DNA of 23,875 nucleotides, taken from NCBI GenBank assembly GCA_964585225.1, contig CAZPCZ010000015.1, positions 1 to 23,875 of the forward strand, written 5' to 3'. Origin of the DNA: CAZPCZ01 sp964585225 (GTDB lineage Bacteria > Patescibacteriota > Patescibacteriia > JACPHY01). The translations under genes and the position numbers were made by a program. Under the pieces are notes generated by a model that did not search any database, was not told where the DNA came from, and worked only from the letters and a program-made list of their open reading frames with translations. Positions 21,542 through 23,875 of the stretch are shown here, piece by piece (position 1 is the stretch's first letter; the number at the start of each line of letters is the position of its first letter).

Positions 21542-22573
21542 ATGATCAAGGTTGCGATAAATGGGTTTGGGCGCATTGGGAGGAATACGTTCAAGGCGAT
21601 TGTCGAGCGGGGGCTCGACAAGGAACTTGAGGTCGTGGCGGTGAATGACCTCACGGATGCGACGACGCTTGCGCATCTTTTGAAGTACGATACGGTGTTC
21701 GGGAAGTTCGGGGGGACGGTTGTCACGAAGGGGAGCGGACTTGTCGTGAACGGGAAGACGATTCAGGTGATCGCGGAGAAAGACCCCGCGAAGTTGCCGT
21801 GGAAGAAGCTGAAGATCGACGTCGTGCTCGAGTGTACCGGTCGGTACACGAAGGACGGCGCCGCGCGGGCGCACATCCAGGCCGGGGCAAAGCGCGTCAT
21901 CGTCTCCGCGCCCACGAAGGGCGCGGGGGACGTCAAGACCTTCGTCCTCGGCGTGAACGACGCCGCGTACAAGGGGGAGGACGTGATCTCGAACGCGTCG
22001 TGCACGACGAACTGCGTGTCGCCGGTCACCCGAGTTATTCAGGAGGCGTTTGGCATTGAGCGGGCGACGCTCACGACGATCCATGCGGTGACGGCGGAAC
22101 AGAATCTCGTGGATGGGCCGCCGCCGGGCCTCAAAGGCGGCGATCTCCGGCGCGCACGCGCGGCGTACGCGAACATGGTGCCCACGACGACTGGCGCGGC
22201 GATTGCGGTGACCGAAACCATTCCATCGCTCAAGGGGAAGTTTGACGGGCTCGCGGTACGCGTGCCGGTGATGGATGTCTCGCTCACGGATTTCGTGTTC
22301 GTCGTGAAGAAGAAGGTGACTGCGGCACAGGTGAACACCGCGTTCCAGAAAGCGGCGAAGCACCCGCTCTATCGCGGCGTGCTCGGCGTGACGGATGAGC
22401 CGCTCGTGTCGTCTGATTTCATCAAGAGCGCATATTCGGCAGTAGTTGATCTCGGCCTGACGACGGTGGTGGACGGCACGCTCGTGAAAGTTATCGCGTG
22501 GTACGACAACGAGTGGGGATACAGCTGCCGACTCGCAGAGATGGCAGTGGAAGTTGGGAAGAAGATATTATAG
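21542..22573 (+). CDS. gap: Glyceraldehyde-3-phosphate dehydrogenase, type I
   Basis: 343 aa, normal family length. It oxidises glyceraldehyde 3-phosphate to 1,3-bisphosphoglycerate in glycolysis using NAD(P). Seen: the Rossmann motif INGFGRIGR (6-14); D36 in VNDLTD, the Asp that normally favours NAD; the active-site SNASCTTNC with C154; the base H181 in TIHAVTAEQ; LAVRVPVMDVSLTD; and the C-terminal WYDNEWGYSCRL. Every key residue is present, so this copy should be the main glycolytic enzyme. It lies 9 bases after tsf without a ribosome binding site. Confidence 0.95.
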   Translation: MIKVAINGFGRIGRNTFKAIVERGLDKELEVVAVNDLTDATTLAHLLKYDTVFGKFGGTVVTKGSGLVVNGKTIQVIAEKDPAKLPWKKLKIDVVLECTGRYTKDGAARAHIQAGAKRVIVSAPTKGAGDVKTFVLGVNDAAYKGEDVISNASCTTNCVSPVTRVIQEAFGIERATLTTIHAVTAEQNLVDGPPPGLKGGDLRRARAAYANMVPTTTGAAIAVTETIPSLKGKFDGLAVRVPVMDVSLTDFVFVVKKKVTAAQVNTAFQKAAKHPLYRGVLGVTDEPLVSSDFIKSAYSAVVDLGLTTVVDGTLVKVIAWYDNEWGYSCRLAEMAVEVGKKIL

Positions 22574-22576
22574 GGG

Positions 22577-22604
22577 TTGACAGCGACCGACGACCTGCTA
22601 GGAT
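22577..22604 (+). promoter_or_regulatory. Promoter of the second gap gene
   Basis: TTGACA (22577-22582), a 16-base spacer and TAGGAT (22599-22604), starting 3 bases after the first gap stop codon. Confidence 0.6.
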
Positions 22605-22640
22605 CGCCCCGTGCCCTGAAAGGTACGGGGGCGTTGTTTT
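22605..22640 (+). terminator. Terminator of the first gap gene, overlapping the second gap promoter start
   Basis: Arms 22605-22615 and 22622-22633 pair with one bulged base and are followed by TTGTTTT. The predicted transcription start of the second gap (~22611) lies inside the left arm, so the stem can form fully only in transcripts arriving from upstream. Confidence 0.65.
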
Positions 22641-22671
22641 CCAATCCACGAACAGAGGAGGGAAGTACACA

Positions 22672-23736
22672 ATGGAACCGAAACGAAAACTTCGCGTCGC
22701 GATCAACGGCTTCGGCCGGATCGGCAAGACCGTGCTCCGTGCGATCCTCGATCGCGCGTCAGGAGAGATCGAGGTCGTCGCGATCAACGAGCTCGCGATA
22801 ATCGAGGAGGTCGTGCACCTCTTCCTGCACGACACGACGTTCGGCCGCTTTCCGGGATCCGTGGGAGTGCTGGCTTCACAATTCTGCGGACCGGGCGTCT
22901 CGAACATGCTCATCGTGACCGGCAGCGCACCCATCCAGTACCTCTCGGAACCCGACCCCGCGAAGCTCCCGTGGCGGGAGCTCGACGTCGACGTCGTCCT
23001 CGAGTGCACCGGACGGTTCGTGGATCGCGAGTCTGCCGAGGCGCACATCCGCGCCGGCGCAAAGTGCGTCATCATCTCGGCGCCCGCGAAGGGCGTGCCG
23101 CTCTACGTCGTCGGCGTGAACCACGGAGGGTACCAGGGCGAGCACATCATCTCGAACGCATCATGCACGACGAACTGCGCCGCGGTCGTCGCCCGCGCGA
23201 TCGACGAGGCGTTCAAGATCACGCACGCGAAGCTCACGACGATGCACGCGGGAACCGCGGGGCAGAACGTCGTGGACGGCACGCCGCCCGGGCGCAAGGG
23301 TGGTGACCTCCGACTCGCGCGCGCAACGATCGGCAACCTCATCCCCACGAAGACCGGTGCCGCGAAGTCGGTCGGCGATGTCCTCCCGGCGCTCCTCGGG
23401 AAGTTCGACGGCATCGCGGTCCGCGACGGCCGTACGGATGTGTCGCTGTGCGACCTCACGTTCGTCGTCCAACATCCGACGAGCGTCGAGGAAGTCAACG
23501 CGGCGCTCTGTGCAGCTGCGGTGAACCCGTCGTACGATTTCGTGCTCGCCCACACGATCGAGCCCCTCGTCTCGTCGGACTTCCTCCGCGATCCGCACTC
23601 GGCCATCGTGGACCTCCCGCTCACGCGGGTGATCGGCGAGACGCTCGTGAGCGTCATGGCCTGGTACGACAACGAGTGGGGGTACTCGTGCCGCATGGTG
23701 GACATGGCGCGCCACGTCGCGAGGTCGCTCGCGTAG
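22672..23736 (+). CDS. Divergent glyceraldehyde-3-phosphate dehydrogenase paralogue
   Basis: 354 aa from the ATG at 22672, which has an AGAGGAGGG site; the open frame runs further upstream into the first gap gene, but that part is not homologous. Conserved features: INGFGRIGK (11-19), SNASCTTNC with C165, H192 in TMHAGTAGQ, and WYDNEWGYSCRM. Differences from the first copy: E40 replaces the NAD-selecting Asp (NEL instead of NDL); FDGIAVRDGRTDVS replaces the usual VRVP segment near the phosphate sites; and there is an insertion of about ten residues at ~63-80 (after FGRFPG). It could be a dehydrogenase with altered cofactor or substrate use (for example another sugar phosphate), a gluconeogenic isoform, or a regulatory copy. 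It has its own promoter. Confidence 0.9.
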   Translation: MEPKRKLRVAINGFGRIGKTVLRAILDRASGEIEVVAINELAIIEEVVHLFLHDTTFGRFPGSVGVLASQFCGPGVSNMLIVTGSAPIQYLSEPDPAKLPWRELDVDVVLECTGRFVDRESAEAHIRAGAKCVIISAPAKGVPLYVVGVNHGGYQGEHIISNASCTTNCAAVVARAIDEAFKITHAKLTTMHAGTAGQNVVDGTPPGRKGGDLRLARATIGNLIPTKTGAAKSVGDVLPALLGKFDGIAVRDGRTDVSLCDLTFVVQHPTSVEEVNAALCAAAVNPSYDFVLAHTIEPLVSSDFLRDPHSAIVDLPLTRVIGETLVSVMAWYDNEWGYSCRMVDMARHVARSLA

Positions 23737-23761
23737 GAGTTCCCCTCCGGAAAAGAATTCC

Positions 23762-23798
23762 AGACGGCCAGCCGATTCGGCTGGCCGTCTTCCATTCC
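23762..23798 (+). terminator. Terminator after the second gap gene
   Basis: AGACGGCCAGCC (23762-23773) pairs perfectly over 12 bp with 23779-23790 around GATTC. The tail is TCCATTCCT. Confidence 0.85.
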
Positions 23799-23851
23799 TA
23801 AAGGCTGCCCGTACCCCGCGGGGAGCTTCGGCGTGCCAGCGGAGGACACGG

Positions 23852-23857
23852 TATACT
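23852..23857 (+). promoter_or_regulatory. Possible -10 box of a gene starting at the right edge
   Basis: TATACT is followed by 8 bases and an ATG, the same spacing as before the first gap gene. No convincing -35 hexamer is seen. Confidence 0.35.
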
Positions 23858-23865
23858 GGGACCAC

Positions 23866-23875
23866 ATGCCCCGAA
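23866..23875 (+). CDS. Possible start of a further gene (three codons visible)
   Basis: ATG CCC CGA lies after a terminator and a TATACT box. Only three codons are inside the window, so neither the frame nor the product can be judged. Confidence 0.25.

Noticed and set aside
22498..22671. Upstream extension of the second gap gene into the end of the first
   Set aside because: It would include the promoter and terminator between the genes, and the ribosome binding site supports the ATG at 22672.
1..23875. tRNA or rRNA genes
   Set aside because: No cloverleaf with a T-loop GTTCGAATC-type motif and CCA-side stem, and no rRNA signature, was found by reading both strands; a covariance-model scan would be decisive.

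Overview
The window reads as a piece of a GC-rich bacterial chromosome recovered by metagenomic assembly. It holds core genes (ribosomal protein S2, EF-Ts, two GAPDH paralogues), and a run of exactly 100 N sits between two copies of the same 55-base sequence, which is typical of a scaffolded short-read assembly. TGA is used as a normal stop, so the standard code applies. A short EF-Ts (about 197 aa), reliance on NAD salvage, many hairpin repeats between genes and large proteins of unknown function fit Patescibacteria (CPR). That placement is an inference with moderate to low confidence, because no rRNA is present. All supported genes lie on the + strand.

Layout. (1) 1-5391: the 3' end of a coiled-coil protein with a Gly/Ser repeat tail, then two tandem paralogues of a three-helix membrane protein with a nine-Cys external region and a TPM-like segment. 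The paralogues flank an ADP-ribosylglycohydrolase (2889-3947). (2) 5450-10894: a probable NAD salvage cluster behind two tandem promoters and a structured leader: Nudix ADP-ribose pyrophosphatase, nicotinate phosphoribosyltransferase (pncB), a radical SAM protein of unknown role, and glutamine-dependent NAD synthetase (nadE). (3) 11307-12437: an AAA/DUF4143 ATPase of more AT-rich composition, bracketed by two hairpin repeat elements. (4) 12759-19895: a two-gene unit made of a giant AAA+ (MoxR-like) protein and a VWA protein that also carries a complete transglutaminase-like triad. (5) 19922-23736: rpsB, tsf, gap and a divergent second gap. A new gene may start at the right edge.

The strongest candidate for an undescribed system is region 4. 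It resembles the RavA-ViaA/MoxR-VWA logic, in which an AAA+ motor is paired with a metal-binding VWA partner. Here the motor is fused to a beta-rich N-terminal region and a long helical region, its Walker A and Walker B motifs are non-canonical, and the partner contains an apparently cytoplasmic transglutaminase/protease fold. The 100-N gap inside the motor gene looks like an assembly artefact: collapsing the duplicated 55 bases restores one frame of about 1270 codons.

The intergenic spaces are themselves structured. Many hold GC-rich hairpin repeats of one family. Three copies are enclosed by inverted repeats of unrelated sequence, and two copies share a 42-base identical block. Promoters of TTGACA-17-TAnnnT type can be read before most transcription units, and TTCG-loop or strong GC hairpins follow many genes.
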